Below are positions 35,280 through 48,960 of a stretch of 64,000 nt of DNA, piece after piece. A program made the translations under genes and the position numbers. The notes beneath the pieces are model-generated. The model had not been told where the DNA came from, did no database searches, and worked only from the letters and a program-made list of their open reading frames with translations. The DNA is from Pipra filicauda (lineage: Eukaryota > Chordata > Aves > Passeriformes > Pipridae): positions 62,001 through 126,000 of the forward strand of contig NW_024104668.1 in assembly GCF_003945595.2 (NCBI RefSeq), in the 5' to 3' direction. Every line of letters begins with the position of its first letter. Position 1 is the first letter of the stretch.

Positions 35280-38200
35280 AAGAATTGTTGTAGTTTGACA
35301 CCCAAATTAAGCATGCATGTCCATTTACTGTGAAGCAGATAGAGGGGAAGGTGATCTGATACACAATCTCAAACAAAAGTTTACTATCTCTGTGCAGATC
35401 CTGGAGAATATTCAAAATTCACGGGCCAAGTTATATCCCATTTGATAGATGGTTCTTAAAATTAACAGGAGTACAAATTTAAAATCCAAACCACTTACCT
35501 TTAATTACAGATGTGAGACATCTAATCAAATTTGATAAATAAGTATTAATTTTCCTTGTTGACTGCATACAAATTGTAAATTGAATGATTTATATCAGTT
35601 TACTAGGATTTATTTGCTTCATTCTACCATACTTTAGTACAATTGAGAATTAGGTATGACAATGAGCTGAATGTCATGGTATGTAGAAACAGGACTGTTA
35701 CAAACATTGGTATGATTTAAGGAAATAAAAGTAAGTGCTTCAAATACTCTTGTTCTGAAAACAAGTCTTCTGTACTTTATTCTTTAGTCCTTCTCTAATC
35801 CCAGAATATTAATAGAATTATTTCTCACTATGTATGGTGAGATTGGAATTTAGGAGACAATGTTTGAGTTGAAAAGTCTTTGTACATAAATGTATAAACC
35901 CAAACTCAGCAGTTCCATAAGGTCTAAATGAAAGAATAGACTGAACAAGAAAAAAAAGATAACTTTTTTGCACTTCAGGAAAGAGGTATTAGAGGCCAGC
36001 AAATCTGCACAAGGCAGAAGGTTAAAAGTGTAAGTTATGTTCCAGTATGCTGGTGGTCCAAAGAGGGACTGGGCCACACCGAGGAATGTCAGGGTAAGAA
36101 AGCTAGCTAGTATCCAGACAAAAGAGGAAAACAACTTCAAGATCATTCACCATTATTAGAGGATTAGTGTTGCCTGTTTCCCTTCCAAGTAAGATGCATG
36201 AACTTTACATAGGTGTAACTTAGATTTTCACATCTGAAGTGTCTCTCTTCTGTTTATAGGATTTGCATACACAAATGATTTTAGAGCAATTAGTCTGTAG
36301 GATGGATGGGTGGGGTGGGGATGTTTACTTGGTTATGTGACTGAACATACCCATCTGTCTCACAGAGTAGTCTGGGCAGCTGTCTACAATGCAGAATTTG
36401 AAACCAGTATATTAGCCACACTCCCACTGTCTTTGGATTTTTATCTGCTAGGTCACAAATTCTCCTGTATTTTATTTATTATTTCATGTGAAAATTGTGG
36501 TAAGTCAGTTTAAATCAGGTACTCATCCCTGCTCTTACACTGACACCTCCTCATTTGTTTATTTAAAGAAACCCAAAGATTGGGATGAAAAGAACATGGT
36601 TGTTTAGTTGCTTTATAAAGACACTTAAAGAAAATGATACAGCAGAAAATTTTGCAGTCATACCTGATCTGTCTTCAAAATTCTGACCTTCTTAATGTTC
36701 ATTGGACACCTAAAAATACAGCAATCATCAGCTTGCACAGAATTCCCAACCTAAGTCCAGAACTTTAGCCTCATTCAATAATGTGCAAGTTCTTGAAATT
36801 ACAGTAATGAAAATGTCATATAACTTTCTAGATTTGCTTCAGTAAAAATTTACTCTGAGCCAGAGAAAAAAAACATTTTCCTGGTGGAGACCAGTTTGAA
36901 GATCTTTAGCTTTGGATGCCACTAAATATACAAATTTGAGTGTGAATGAATGGGAAGACTGAAGCAACTTGCGTGTGGAGAGCTCTGTAATAAAGGTATA
37001 AGATGTCAAATGATGAATATATCAGGTGCAATGGGACAGGAGGAAAAAGGGCTGCATGTTGGGTAGTTTGTACCCGTGGTTCTTGTAGAGGGATATTAGA
37101 TGTGTATTGGAATTTTCAGACACCTAATACATTTATTCCTTAATAAAATAAAAATATTATTACCCTAGGTTAATTTTTATATCACCAGGTATCAATTTTA
37201 ACTTGTAATAATGAAAAGTGGTCTTTATGAACATATAGGCATGATGGTGGAAATTTAAGTGAAATTTTAATACTCAAGCTCCATATGGCAGAATTTTCTG
37301 CACTGAAGTCATAAGCTATGATTTTCAGAAGGTACAATTTTCATTCTTGTACAGTACAGTTTTGAAACTGTACTGTAAATCAGACTAAAAAATGTAAGAA
37401 ACATTACTCAACACATTTAAGTTAAAACTCTTTATAATTCATATGTAAAGATTGTATATGCACAGAAGTCAGAAACATTTCTAAGTGTGTGGAGTCGAAC
37501 CTGTGAAAAACCCTAATAAAACCAGATATCAAATATAACTTCTATAGATTAAGTCTAAGGTTAAGTGTCAACAGGATTTTTAAAATTTATTCCAATTACT
37601 TTAATTTATTTTCTAGTTGTAATATTTTGCATACTTTCTATCAATGATTTTTTTTTTACCTGTAGTGAGGTTTAAGGGTTAAGCTGTAATGTTTGGATTT
37701 TGCTTATTGAAAATAATAGAGTAGGCCTGCATAAGCCATTAGCACCATGGGTTTTCACCAAAGCAAGTTAAATCTTACTTAGAACCAAACTTATTTCATG
37801 AATTAACAACTCATAGTAAGTAGTTTGATGTCAAAAATGTGCTTGTGAGAAATGTAGTTTCTTACTATGATAGTTTAATAGATCTCAGATCTACCTACAC
37901 TATTCATTTTCATGGTTACACATATCAAGTTGAAGTCTCAAACTTTAGGAAACTGAGAAACTGAATTTAATTTCTCAATTTGCTATGACTTTATACTGTG
38001 ATTGTAAAATTTTCATGACTTTACTGTAGATAGGAAATACACTAGTATAAAACCTTTCCAGTATCAAGAAGGTACAATTTATAGCTCTTCTTTAACTATA
38101 GCACTTAACTGGTATCAGTAGCTGTAAGTGGATGCAACCACTTACATGTTACAGTCCCCAGTAATACAGCACAAATGATTGCAAATGTTGTGTCAGGTTA

Positions 38201-41200
38201 CTGAGCACAACAGGTTCAGTGCAGGACCTTGAATGTTTGCTCTACTTAGGGAGGAATACTAGATGTGGTTTTCCTCGTGTTTCTGTACTCTCACTACATT
38301 TGCCTTAGTTAGCAAGCTTTTTATATATCAAGTGGATTTCCCTTACCTGTTAAACTTTTCCCTCAGAAGGTGTTTTTATATAGTAGTACACATACTTTAA
38401 ATCCAGGATTAAGTACAAAATTGGCCATTGCATTTATGAAATCTCATCATCTTTAGCTTAAGATACCATTTGCTAATCTAGATTATATGATGTAATTCCA
38501 CTGTGTTTTGTGTTGTTTCAAATATTCAGAGCCTCCCCTCTCACCCTCCATCATCTTTGCATTACGTTTCCCATGCTGTATGATTGGTTTTATACGCTTC
38601 TGAGGAACTGACAATCCTTGCCAGGGCTCTCTCTAAGAGAGCTCTTATTTATGTAGGATATGTCTGTTTTCTAGGTTTGTATGAATGTGAGTAACTGGAA
38701 CTGACCAGACTGGCTAAGATGGAAGTCCAGATGCTAAATCTACATTTGGCAATACATCTTAGAGATTGAAGCTATTATTGTGTTGCAGTATTTCTCCTAC
38801 AAAATACAGTTGGCAGAAGTGACCTGTGCATCTGTCTGTATTCAATACAAAGTTTGGAGCTTTGGCAAATATGACTTTTCAAGACTGCCTGTTGCTTTCA
38901 AGCTACTCTTGAAAGCAAGCATGTGTTCTATTAGGGTCTTCCTCCTGCTGATTCCAGCATGGGCAGTAGTCAATAACAGGTAGTCGCGTCATCATTTTGG
39001 GGTTTATGTCCTTTGTACTTAGCACCTTCTGGGGGGTTAATCGAATAACTTTGCTGACAGTGGTTTGACTGCATCATTGTTTCTGGGTCTGAGAGAGCCA
39101 GGACATCTAGAGAGAATTTGGAACAGAAATACTGTCAGAATAGACCTCATGGTACAATGGTTTAAATTTGTTCTGTAAGTGTGTTACAAAGTCTGGTAAA
39201 ATTAATAGTGTTTTTCAGAGTGAAATCTGATCTCTGGGCTAGTATTTGAGAAATCAGGCTTGGTCCCTATAGTACTGAGGCTCCCATTTGATAAACTGCA
39301 ACTTTTGTCATATACGTATAAAACTTAGCACTAAAAATGTCACATTAAATTATCAGTTGATGAAGGATGGTATATCTTCAATTCCTTTAATAACAGATTT
39401 GGTTCTTTGGTGTATTTATTCAGACATGTAAGACACAGGCAATTGAAATTTGAATGGGCAGTCTCATAAAGTTAAATGAAATCAGTAAAATATCTTAAAT
39501 TTCTGCCTTGCTTAGGGAAGAAACTGAGCTCATTACAACTCAATTGCATATGTGTATTGGAAGCCAAAACCCCCCAATATTTCAATCATATTGACCTTAC
39601 AGTCAAAGATTAATTTTTAAAATGCCAACTGTTTTGTCAGTTAATAATTTTGATAATACATCCGAATCTCCCAATTAGAGAAATCATCTAACCACAATCT
39701 TCAAATACCCTTATGGTGTCAAGTCATATCCTCATGTAGCTTATTACCTTTATAAAAATGACCTTGAGCAGCTGCCAAGAGAAGAGGAAAAGAGTGTAGA
39801 GATTATTTTCAAATTCTCTTGACTCAGGCAATGTAAGAGCATGTTAGCCTTTACCATTGTTAACACAGTAATATTTTGAGATAGTCATCAAGTCCAAGAT
39901 TTAACATTCACGGAGGAGAGGCTAAAAGCAAAGTTGTTTAAAATTTGGATTTATATAGTGAAAGTGATATTTTGAAAGTGCTCACAGAAATGTGAATAAG
40001 GAAATAAGAATGCTTACTTTCTCTGAAAATGCTTAAGCTTTCAAATACAGTTTCACTATTTTAATTTTTCTTTTCTTTTTTTTTAGACTAAATGACTGGT
40101 TTTGTTTCAGGTGGGGAATTGCTTGTATGAGTTGTTATTAACCATGTGATGCTATTGCTTTTACTAGATTTGTGCCTAAAGGAACCTCCAGAGAATCTGT
40201 TTGCACTACTCTGTGACATCAGCAAAGATAGTTTCTGCTCCAGAACTATTTCTAGTCTGACAATTCTACTCTGGACTATTTTCTAGTCTGACTAGAAGTG
40301 TTATAAACTGATGTTAAAATGACATTGTAGAGTGTGTACACTATGACACTTGAAATGCTAGAAAGAATATGATGTAACATGCGTGAGCATCTGAGTCTTC
40401 AGGTGATTTTTACAGCTTTATCAAGTGGATTGGCTAGTTTGTGTTTGAAGGAAGATATTTATTATACATAAGACTCAGAATTTTAACATGGACACCTCTC
40501 ATAGTCACACTTCACTGTTACTTCGACTCATGTAAACTGATCCATCAGCTTAGGATTACTGCCACACTTTCATGTCTGTTGTTGTTCTTCTGATCAGTTG
40601 CATTTTGACAATGATCTCCACGTAACTGTAGCAGATTCCTGATTTTAAGAATGCAGTTCCATGTTGGCTATGATATTAAGAAAATTAGAAATACATCATT
40701 GCTTTTACTGAAGAAAATTCTTAGAAGAACCATAGTTTAATCTGTGTGCAAACCTTAAACCTTAATCACATTTGTTGCAGATGGCTGACTTGGAAGCCTC
40801 AATCTTTTTCCAGAAGACTGTTTCTACCAGATATCCTTAGTAACAGCCCTTGCAACTTGCCTTCTGTTATCTTTTCTGATTTCTAGGATTGGTTCAGATT
40901 ACTCTTGTTTAATGAAACATATTAGTTCATACTACCAGTCCCCCTGTGAATTCTTTCAGGAGTTCAAGAGAACATTTCCTTCTGAAGTTTAATCTTTTCT
41001 GTCCTACTGCAAGAGACAGCCTGGTTATTTTAAATTGTTCCTCTCGAGTATGCAGATGCATCTTTGTTACGGAAGGAACCAGTTGCTCAATTTACTTGGC
41101 TAACACTGAGCTTCTGTCCTGAAAAGCTTTTCTTCTTTCCCATTAGGATATTACACTTCATTGGGAAATGCATTTTAAACTTGCATGAAGCCTTTCATTC

Positions 41201-43679
41201 TATACCAGTCTGTAAAGTTTACTTAGTTTATAAATGGGATAAATATGTGTACCTACCACTGGCTCTTGCAGAACACAGGCATGGTTATAATTAATCACTC
41301 TGGGGTGGCAGTGGATTAAGGAATATTGATCCCTAATGTCCTTCTTAGAAGGATGTTATACATGCATGGCATTGCCTTGTTGACAGTAAGTTTTATAATT
41401 AAAGGATTATAAAATAAGATTACAGTTGGAGCTAATAAGAAAATGTTTGAATGACAATGTACTCATCTCCTAAGGAATAATACAGAATCCCAGTTGCTTG
41501 AGACATTTAAAAATAGACAAGACAGCTGACCCTTTCCATCTCTGGCTCCTATGTTTCTAGTTTAACTTCAAACAGCCTCATCAAGCACTTGTCTTTGATA
41601 TTTTTATTTTGAGAAATGAGTTTTTGCTGTTTGGTAGAACTTACTTTGCACAGAGTACCCAAAGAAAACTTTTTAACAATCTAAATTTAATAATGATCCC
41701 TTTTGGTTGAGGGTATAATGCTCACATCCTGATTTAAGAGAGGAAGTTAACTGAAAAGAAAGATAACTTAATATTAATATTTTTGTTTTTTAGTACTGCA
41801 CTTATCTTTATTTATGGCACCTTAAAGTTCACAGTTTCTGATAGGAAATGGATCCATAGTGCTTAATTGCTTTCGGCTTATAGCTGCAAGCTTTGTCATG
41901 AGAGAACTATCCCATTGAGAAAACACAAAGGGAAAAAAAAGTATGTGTTCCATAATGGATTCTAAAAGAGATGCACTTCTGAGAAACATCTTTCACAGAA
42001 TATATATTTCTTTCTAATTCAGCTGGGTTCAAGTAAAGAGGGAGGACTGTTAAAATACTCACATTTGCAACATCATGGGATATTATCTTACAGATATCAC
42101 ATAATTCTTTTGCAAACTGATGCTAGTGGTTTAAGAAGAGTACTTTTGATGAGTATATTACTAATAGAGGAAAAAGTCACTGTACAGAAGGTAAGAATTT
42201 CTGTAAAATTAAGTGAATTACAGTGTTAATTTAGAACTGTAGAAACAACCTTAGAAAATACACATACAAAATGAGATTCTTTGATGTCTGTTGGACAAAG
42301 AGTAGAAAGAAAATGTATCACCAAAAGGTATATACTCAGTTTTGCAATTGTAATCCCTCCTGACAACTGTGCATCTGAGAAGATCTGCCCAGTTAACTCC
42401 ATGTTTCAATAATGAATAACCCCAGGCATATAAAACATCTCAAAGTTCACATTAAACTCATGTGCAGATTAAGATGGCTCATGGACTTGATCAGCAAGGA
42501 TGACTGTCTGTCAACAGAATCTGCAGAGAATTAGATATGAATAGCTGAATAGAGACATCTTAGGGAGATTACAAGTTGGATCGATGACCATACAGTGTAA
42601 GAACAGATTGTTTAGGGAGTATTTCTTCCCTGAATAAATTAATCAAAAAGCTGCACTATTCCTGCTTGCCAAGTGCAGTCAAACTGTAGAGCTGGTTATA
42701 CCTATAAACTCAGCAATACAGCAGAATAAAGTGCTGGAAAGTGTTTCCATGTCTTTTGTGAAATAGAAGATCCCTAGACTGATTATGCAGCTCTAAGGTT
42801 GCAGACACACAAAATATTTCACAAAGGCTGACTCTACAGCCCCACTTTTGCCAACGTCCTGACATGTAAATCCAATGTAGAGGATCATTTAAGTCTACTA
42901 AGTCTTGAATGCTTTAGAGTGTGAGCTGTCTCATCACTGGTTATGCAATGGTAACTAGATGAATATTCCAATTACGTTATTACAAAATGGAAATCCTAGT
43001 TGTCTCTTTCTTGTTTTTCTTGACACTCACTTCTGAGTAGAGTCTACCCATAAGAAGCTCCTTATTCAGGCAGCCATCTACTAGGCCCAAAAACAGAAAA
43101 GCTCTGAATGTGGCAACTCATAGAGCTATTGAAGGAAAAATGTACTGCCATGTGCTCTTAAATACAGCCAAATGAGGGTGTGGGTGGAGTTTATCCTCTT
43201 ATGGGAACTATAACTCTGGACATGAAAGGGGAAAAGAAATTTTAAGCTCTGAACAGCCTGAGTAGAAGTCTGCAGGCTAGCATAATCTTGCACAGAGACA
43301 GAATGTCCAGTAGAAAGAAAGGGATAAAACTACTTGGAAGAAAGATGTTGAAAGAAAATCAATAGCAATGTGCTGAAAATAGGAAATGTAATTGATCCGT
43401 TCCCAGGGTCCTAGTCCTCATAAAAAGCAAAGTTGAGATGTGTGACATTTGGCGTACATTTAGGGTGCCTCTGTCACTTTTATTGAGTTACTTGGCATTG
43501 TTCATATGTGTCAGAAATGAGAAGTTAAACAAATGACAACCAATCTGGGATTGGAGAACATATAGTAAATGATGAGATTACTAAAAGACTGAGAAAGGAG
43601 TGTCTTCGAGAATATTTGACCTTCAGTTTTGAGAGTATTGGTAGGCTTAAATTTTAACAAACCGCACGTGAAAATTGTA
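35280..43679. other. Long AT-rich non-coding stretch, no gene recognised
   Basis: More than eight kilobases without an identifiable transposon or gene. A small imperfect duplication of ACTATTTCTAGTCTGAC occurs around 40244-40292. Open frames such as 35850-36146 (minus) and 41064-41294 are hydrophobic or mixed and have no recognisable domain. Confidence 0.6.
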
Positions 43680-43682
43680 TTT

Positions 43683-43738
<56 letters not shown>

Positions 43739-43740
43739 TA
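43680..43740. repeat. TTTC tetranucleotide microsatellite
   Basis: About fifteen perfect TTTC units run without interruption. The minus-strand frame here encodes a K-E-R-K repeat purely because of the microsatellite. Its perfect state suggests it is polymorphic. Confidence 0.97.
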
Positions 43741-46700
43741 ATGGGTGTATACTTTGATTTGTTAAGTGCTGTGGGGCTTTTTTCTTTTGAGGGCGTGTGC
43801 AGTGAAGAATACATCTGCATTTAGCTTGCATACAAATGGAGAGGTTTTTGTGTCCCAGTTACATGATCGGGACAATGTGAATGAGAAGAATTGCCAAAAG
43901 GAGTTCTTTCATACCTTTTAGTAACTTTCAAGCCTCAGTAGAAAACACTGGATCTGGTTTTATTTTTGTGAATATGTATGTTCATAACTACTGTTATATT
44001 GAAAAATGTTGCATATCAACTCTAACTCATTTCTTTTGTTAATCACTTGCAGCAGAAATTTCTTCTGTAAAATGAATTACTGGCAAAATAGTCCTTTTCA
44101 ACTTACTTTCAATTAACGGTAGCAGAAAATGATGAGAAACAAGTGAAGAGAGAGGTGAAGTCTATGACTAATGTAAACCAGGGAAGTTCTGCTGAATTTG
44201 GTGGAATAGTTGCCAAGGGTGGGAGTTTGAGACTTGTGAGATGCAGTCAGACTTCTGTTATGTCTGAGCAAGCAGCCTGTAAAGTAGCTTTACACTGAAA
44301 ATAAAAAAGGGGTCTGATTTACAGTAATTCTTTCCATGCAGGTTAAGTATGAAATTATTGTACATTTTGCATACAAAAAAAACTGTCTGACTTTATTTCC
44401 TAGGTAAATCTTAGAGAAAAGTCAAAATGAATTTACATAAACGATGTTAGGGATTGCCAAGTAGACAGAGGAGTTTATTCTGCTGTAACATGACTGAAGT
44501 CAAAAGAATCATGTAAGAGATTAAGTTCACTCACAATGTTGCTATTTTTTTTCCTATTGCATGCTGTGGCTTGCCATGCAGCCAAAGAAGATACATCTTT
44601 TAATCTCAGTGTTTGGATATTCTTGCACATTATTTTTTAAGTGCATCCTTCATGTTTATTCTTGTGGCATTGCTACTCTTAATCTCTGCACCATCTTATT
44701 CTCTTAAACAGATAAAATATTTTTTTTTACCTTTGCTCATGAAAGAACTTTCCTTCCACCCAAGGATATCAGTTACACTTGGTTATGCTTTTTGAAGTTA
44801 AAATAAAAATTTCTTCAAACAGAAAAAGAGCTTGAATTTGTGGGGAGAGAGGGAAGAGGAAAAGAATGACATGATTTCTCATTTCTGATGACACATGGAA
44901 ATATACAAAAAATAAACTTTTTAAGTACTCATCCCTATAAGGTGGAGGATAGAAAAAAAAAAAAAGCAAAGCAATCACCATTGTTCCACAGGAGCCATAA
45001 AATCCTGAGTGCCACTTTGGATTTGCTCCTCAAAAGAAATATGTCCCTGTGGAAGTTCTGAAGCTTGAAAAGCTTTGTTCTCAGCTGGAGTGACAGACTT
45101 GGCTTTACTACTGATGTTCAAATAATTCTTTGCAACTCAAGAGAATGATTCCTTAAGAATGTTCATGGGGATTTGCTTCTTCTGAGGGATGGATCAAAAG
45201 TGGCAGCCACACAAAAGTCTTCTGTCAAATCTCTATTTTAATTTAAAATTTGAGCACTGTATGACTAAAATCTATATAGAACCCTCTTGAGAAACCATAT
45301 ATTTTAAGTGTGTCACAGATTAGGGAAGCTGCAAATGCTTTCCAGGAACAAAGATGAGTTAAACAAATATTTTGAGTTCCCTTACTGCAACATTGGTATT
45401 GTACGTATTCAGTTTGAATCAAGGTCACAAAATAATGGATGCTATATTATGAAAATGTAAACAAAGCCTGTGTCCCTATAATTGTGGTTGAAATTCTTGA
45501 GATGCAATTGCAGAATTTCAAACAAGAGCAAGTTACAGTATTTTTTTCTCAGAGATCTGAATACAGCAGAAAACAATGTTAACAGCTTTTAATATTCCTT
45601 TACAGTAAGATAACTCCCTTTCTTGATTCCTCACTGGATAGAGAAGAACTGAAGGTCTGAGTAAATCCCATTAGTTTTCTCTGCATAATGAAGTATAAGA
45701 AAAGTTTTGTGGCTTATGCTTATAAACACTGAAGGTAGCAAGTATCTCAGAATGAAAAGGGGGCAAGAATTATTCTAAACTATTGTGAGAAATACAGCAC
45801 TAAAGTTTCTCTTTCCTAATCATCTTTTTTACTGCAAAAACAGGGAACTGGGATATGCGTCTGAGGAATGTGGCAGGAAGAAGCTCTACAGTAGCCGGAG
45901 TCTTGGGCTTTGCTATTTCTTCAAGACTGAAGTGACAGAGGACTTTTTTTATATTAATTTTTTTGCTGTAGCTCTTCTCTGCTTCCTCCTTGCATTTGGA
46001 AGGGCTTAGCAGAATAGAACTAAATTTGGGCAACTCCTTGATCCTTTTTGCTTAAAGCGATTTTACTAGAGATTTCTTCACTCTGGTGAAGGTAAAAGCA
46101 CAACCTGTTTTTAAGTACTCTAAAAAACTGTCTAGGAAGCGTTCAAATGAGATTAATAATTTTATGCTATCTTGTAGTGTCATGTTTATTCTCCAAGAAC
46201 TCCTGACACTACCAAAGAAGAAATGACATGACTACAAGAAAATATTTGCAGTGTTTGGAGCTAAAGATTATATTTATATAAAGCTTAGTTTATCCTTTCA
46301 TACAGAGGGCAAGTCTACTGGAAGAGATTCAACTTTGCCTAGGCCAACTTGTCTACACTCAGTCTTGTAATGTTTCTGTCTCCTTTGCTGTTCATTGATA
46401 GCCATGCATAGGGAAAAATCTCATGATTAATAGTGATAGAATAGGCTTTTCAAATGAACATCAAATGTTTTTTTTTTTTTCAGAAACGATTTATTTATTT
46501 ATATAATTAATTCTGAGGATTCTTCATAACAATTAATTCTATTGATAATTGTTTAGCAGTGTGTTTTTTGAAAGATGGCATTAATGTATACATTTTATAT
46601 TAACTTTGGAACACAGCAATGAACATATAATAAGTCCTCTAGATCTAGTATTATTCCTCACAGATATGGAAAGATATTTGTGTATTCACCACAGTCTGGC

Positions 46701-48260
46701 TGAAAGCCTTCACTCATTTCAAGATAGTTGTAGTTCCATTGCTCTATATGACTCTCTGAAGTTTTACCACAATACTTTTCTGAATTTTGTTCAACCACTT
46801 CGTTTTTAAATTGACATCGCTGTGCTCTGACTAACTCCTTCCCCAGAGTCATGGCAAGAGAGTAGTCAGCAAAAATGGAGTTTACAAGTGTTCAGTAGAT
46901 TTGCTCCAACATAGCTCCAATGCAGGTAGCCAGACTTGTGCAATGACATTGCTATGTAGAAAGAAGTTCATAGCTGTCTGATCTCAACAGCCATGAGGAA
47001 TGTCTCTTGGGAGGCAGAGCTACACAGATCTGCCTGGAGCAATAGCTAAGCATAAAAGCTCATGTTAATGTTATTATGAGTGAGCACAATAGGAATATGT
47101 TTGGCTGTTAAAGCAGTACGATTGAACAATATTTTGTTTTTCCAATGCATGGTCTGCTCATTGGACCTCACCAAGTTCCCAATACATTAAATCAGTTTCA
47201 GTGTGTTTCCATGCTTTAGATCAGTCCTTTAATTTGAAATTTAAACCTTTTCTTCTTATGTAGATTTACTAAGAATAAGAATATAATCGAGTAGATTTTT
47301 CATATGAAATATACATGAGATATTTTACTATTCAGTGGTGTTGGAGGTAGTTGTAATTATCCAGTTGACTTTTGCTATAATAAGGCTTTTTTTTCCAGCT
47401 GATAGTTGAGCGCTGTGAAGAAAAGCATTGACAGTCCTTGTCTTTCCAACTCTGCATTGTAAGTAGGGATACTGAAATAACTCTGCAGTTCCCTGATTTT
47501 GTATATTGTCTTGCAAATCTGTTTCATAGTCTGCTTGTCAAAACCAGCAAAGCAGAAAAACTAGCTTTGAATAGTGTTTTGTGGGGCAGAAAGAAAATTT
47601 GTTCTGTTTGCTACAGACATTATAAAGGTTCTCAGTGTAGAGCCATTTGTGCAGAAGTTTTGAAGCCATTGAAATTATTTTTGAAATTATATTCACTGTT
47701 GTCTAGAACAATGGGATTTTGACTTGTATTTACTCTTTGTTATAAACATTCTTATTCAATGAAAGATTTTTTTGGATCTTTCACTTCAGGAATGATTCAT
47801 TATGAAAGTATGTTCAATGCCAAAACATGAACTAATGGGTTATGTTATAAAATTTTTATCCATTGAAACTGAAATGAATAAATTTAAAATGTTGTATTAG
47901 TTTTTACAGGACAATGCAGATGTATCTATGTTACGTATATGTATGTATATGCGCGCTGCTTTCACAATAAGTAAAATACCTTTCGTTTCTGTTTGAGTGA
48001 GAGGTAAACTGGAGCGCATGGAGCTCTGCGTGGGCACTGGTGATGAGCCAGACAAGACCTGATGGGTCAGGATTAAAAGACAGACTAACATGTGTAAAGT
48101 TGTAAGAACACCTGATTAGGAAGTAATGTATGAGACCTTCAGAAAACCGAAAGAAACCTTGTGTTTGGAGGCCTTATGAGGAACTTCCTGACGTGGGTGA
48201 TAAAAGAGCTGATAGGAAAGATGCTCTGTTGTACCCGATACCTTCTAGACAGAGGATGAC
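43741..48260. other. AT-rich non-coding DNA
   Basis: No gene or named repeat is recognised. It contains simple A and T runs, for example an A run near 44954-44966. Confidence 0.6.
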
Positions 48261-48960
48261 TTGAGAGCAGCCCTGCACAGAAGGACTTGGGCATTCTCAT
48301 GGGTGAAAAGCTGTACATGAGCAGGCAATGTGTGCTTGCAGCCCAGAGAACCAACTGTATGCTGGGCTGCATCAAAGAAACTATGACCAGCAGGTTGAGG
48401 GAGGTAATTCTGCCCCTGTACTTTGCTCTCATGAGACCTCACCAAGAGGTACTGCATCCAGCACTGAGGGCCCAAACATAAGTAGGATATGGACCTGATG
48501 GAGTGAGTCCAGAGGAGGGTGACAAATATCGCAAGGCTGAAGCACCTCTCCTACGAAGACAGGATGAGAGAGCTGGGATTGTTCAGCCCGGAGAATAGAA
48601 AGCTCCAAGGGGACCTTATAGCAGCCTTCCAGTACCTAAAGAAGACCTACAAGAAAGCTGGAGAGGGACATTTTACAAAAGCATGTAGTGATTGGACAAG
48701 GGAGAATGGCTTTAACCTGAAAGAGTGTAGGTTTATATAGGATATTAGGAAGAAATTCTTTCCTATGAGAGTGGTGACTCTACAACATGCTTCCCAGAGA
48801 AACTGTGGATGCCCCATTCCTGGAAGTGTTCAAGGTCAGGTTGGATGGGTCTTTGAACACTTGGTCTAGTGGAAGTTGTCCTGCCCATGGCAGGTGGTTT
48901 GGAACTAGATGATCATTGAGGTCCCTTCCAACGCAAACCATTCTATGTTTTCTATGATTA
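48261..48960 (+). mobile_element. CR1 LINE, 5'-truncated, plus strand
   Basis: It begins at TTGAGAGCAGCCCTGCACAG, inside ORF2. Frames at 48287-48481 and 48519-48740 carry the conserved ORF2 C-terminus, including REVILPLYFALMRPH and then LGLFSPENRKLQGDLIAAFQ. The 3' UTR shows GGTCTAGTGGAAGTTGTCCT, GCCCATGGCAGGTGGTTTGG, and AACTAGATGATCATTGAGGT. It ends CAAACCATTCTATGTTTTCT before ATGATTA. This is textbook avian CR1. A frameshift and a shortened segment before CCCAGAGAAACTG break the reading frame. It is the best-preserved CR1 copy in the window and belongs to a different subfamily from the pair near 30 kb. Confidence 0.95.

Noticed and set aside
43511..43831. 106-codon minus frame with lysine/glutamate/arginine repeat
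   Set aside because: The repeat is the translation of the TTTC microsatellite; there is no gene-like sequence outside it.
48287..48740. Two plus-strand frames as small genes
   Set aside because: Both are frame-shifted parts of the CR1 ORF2 end.
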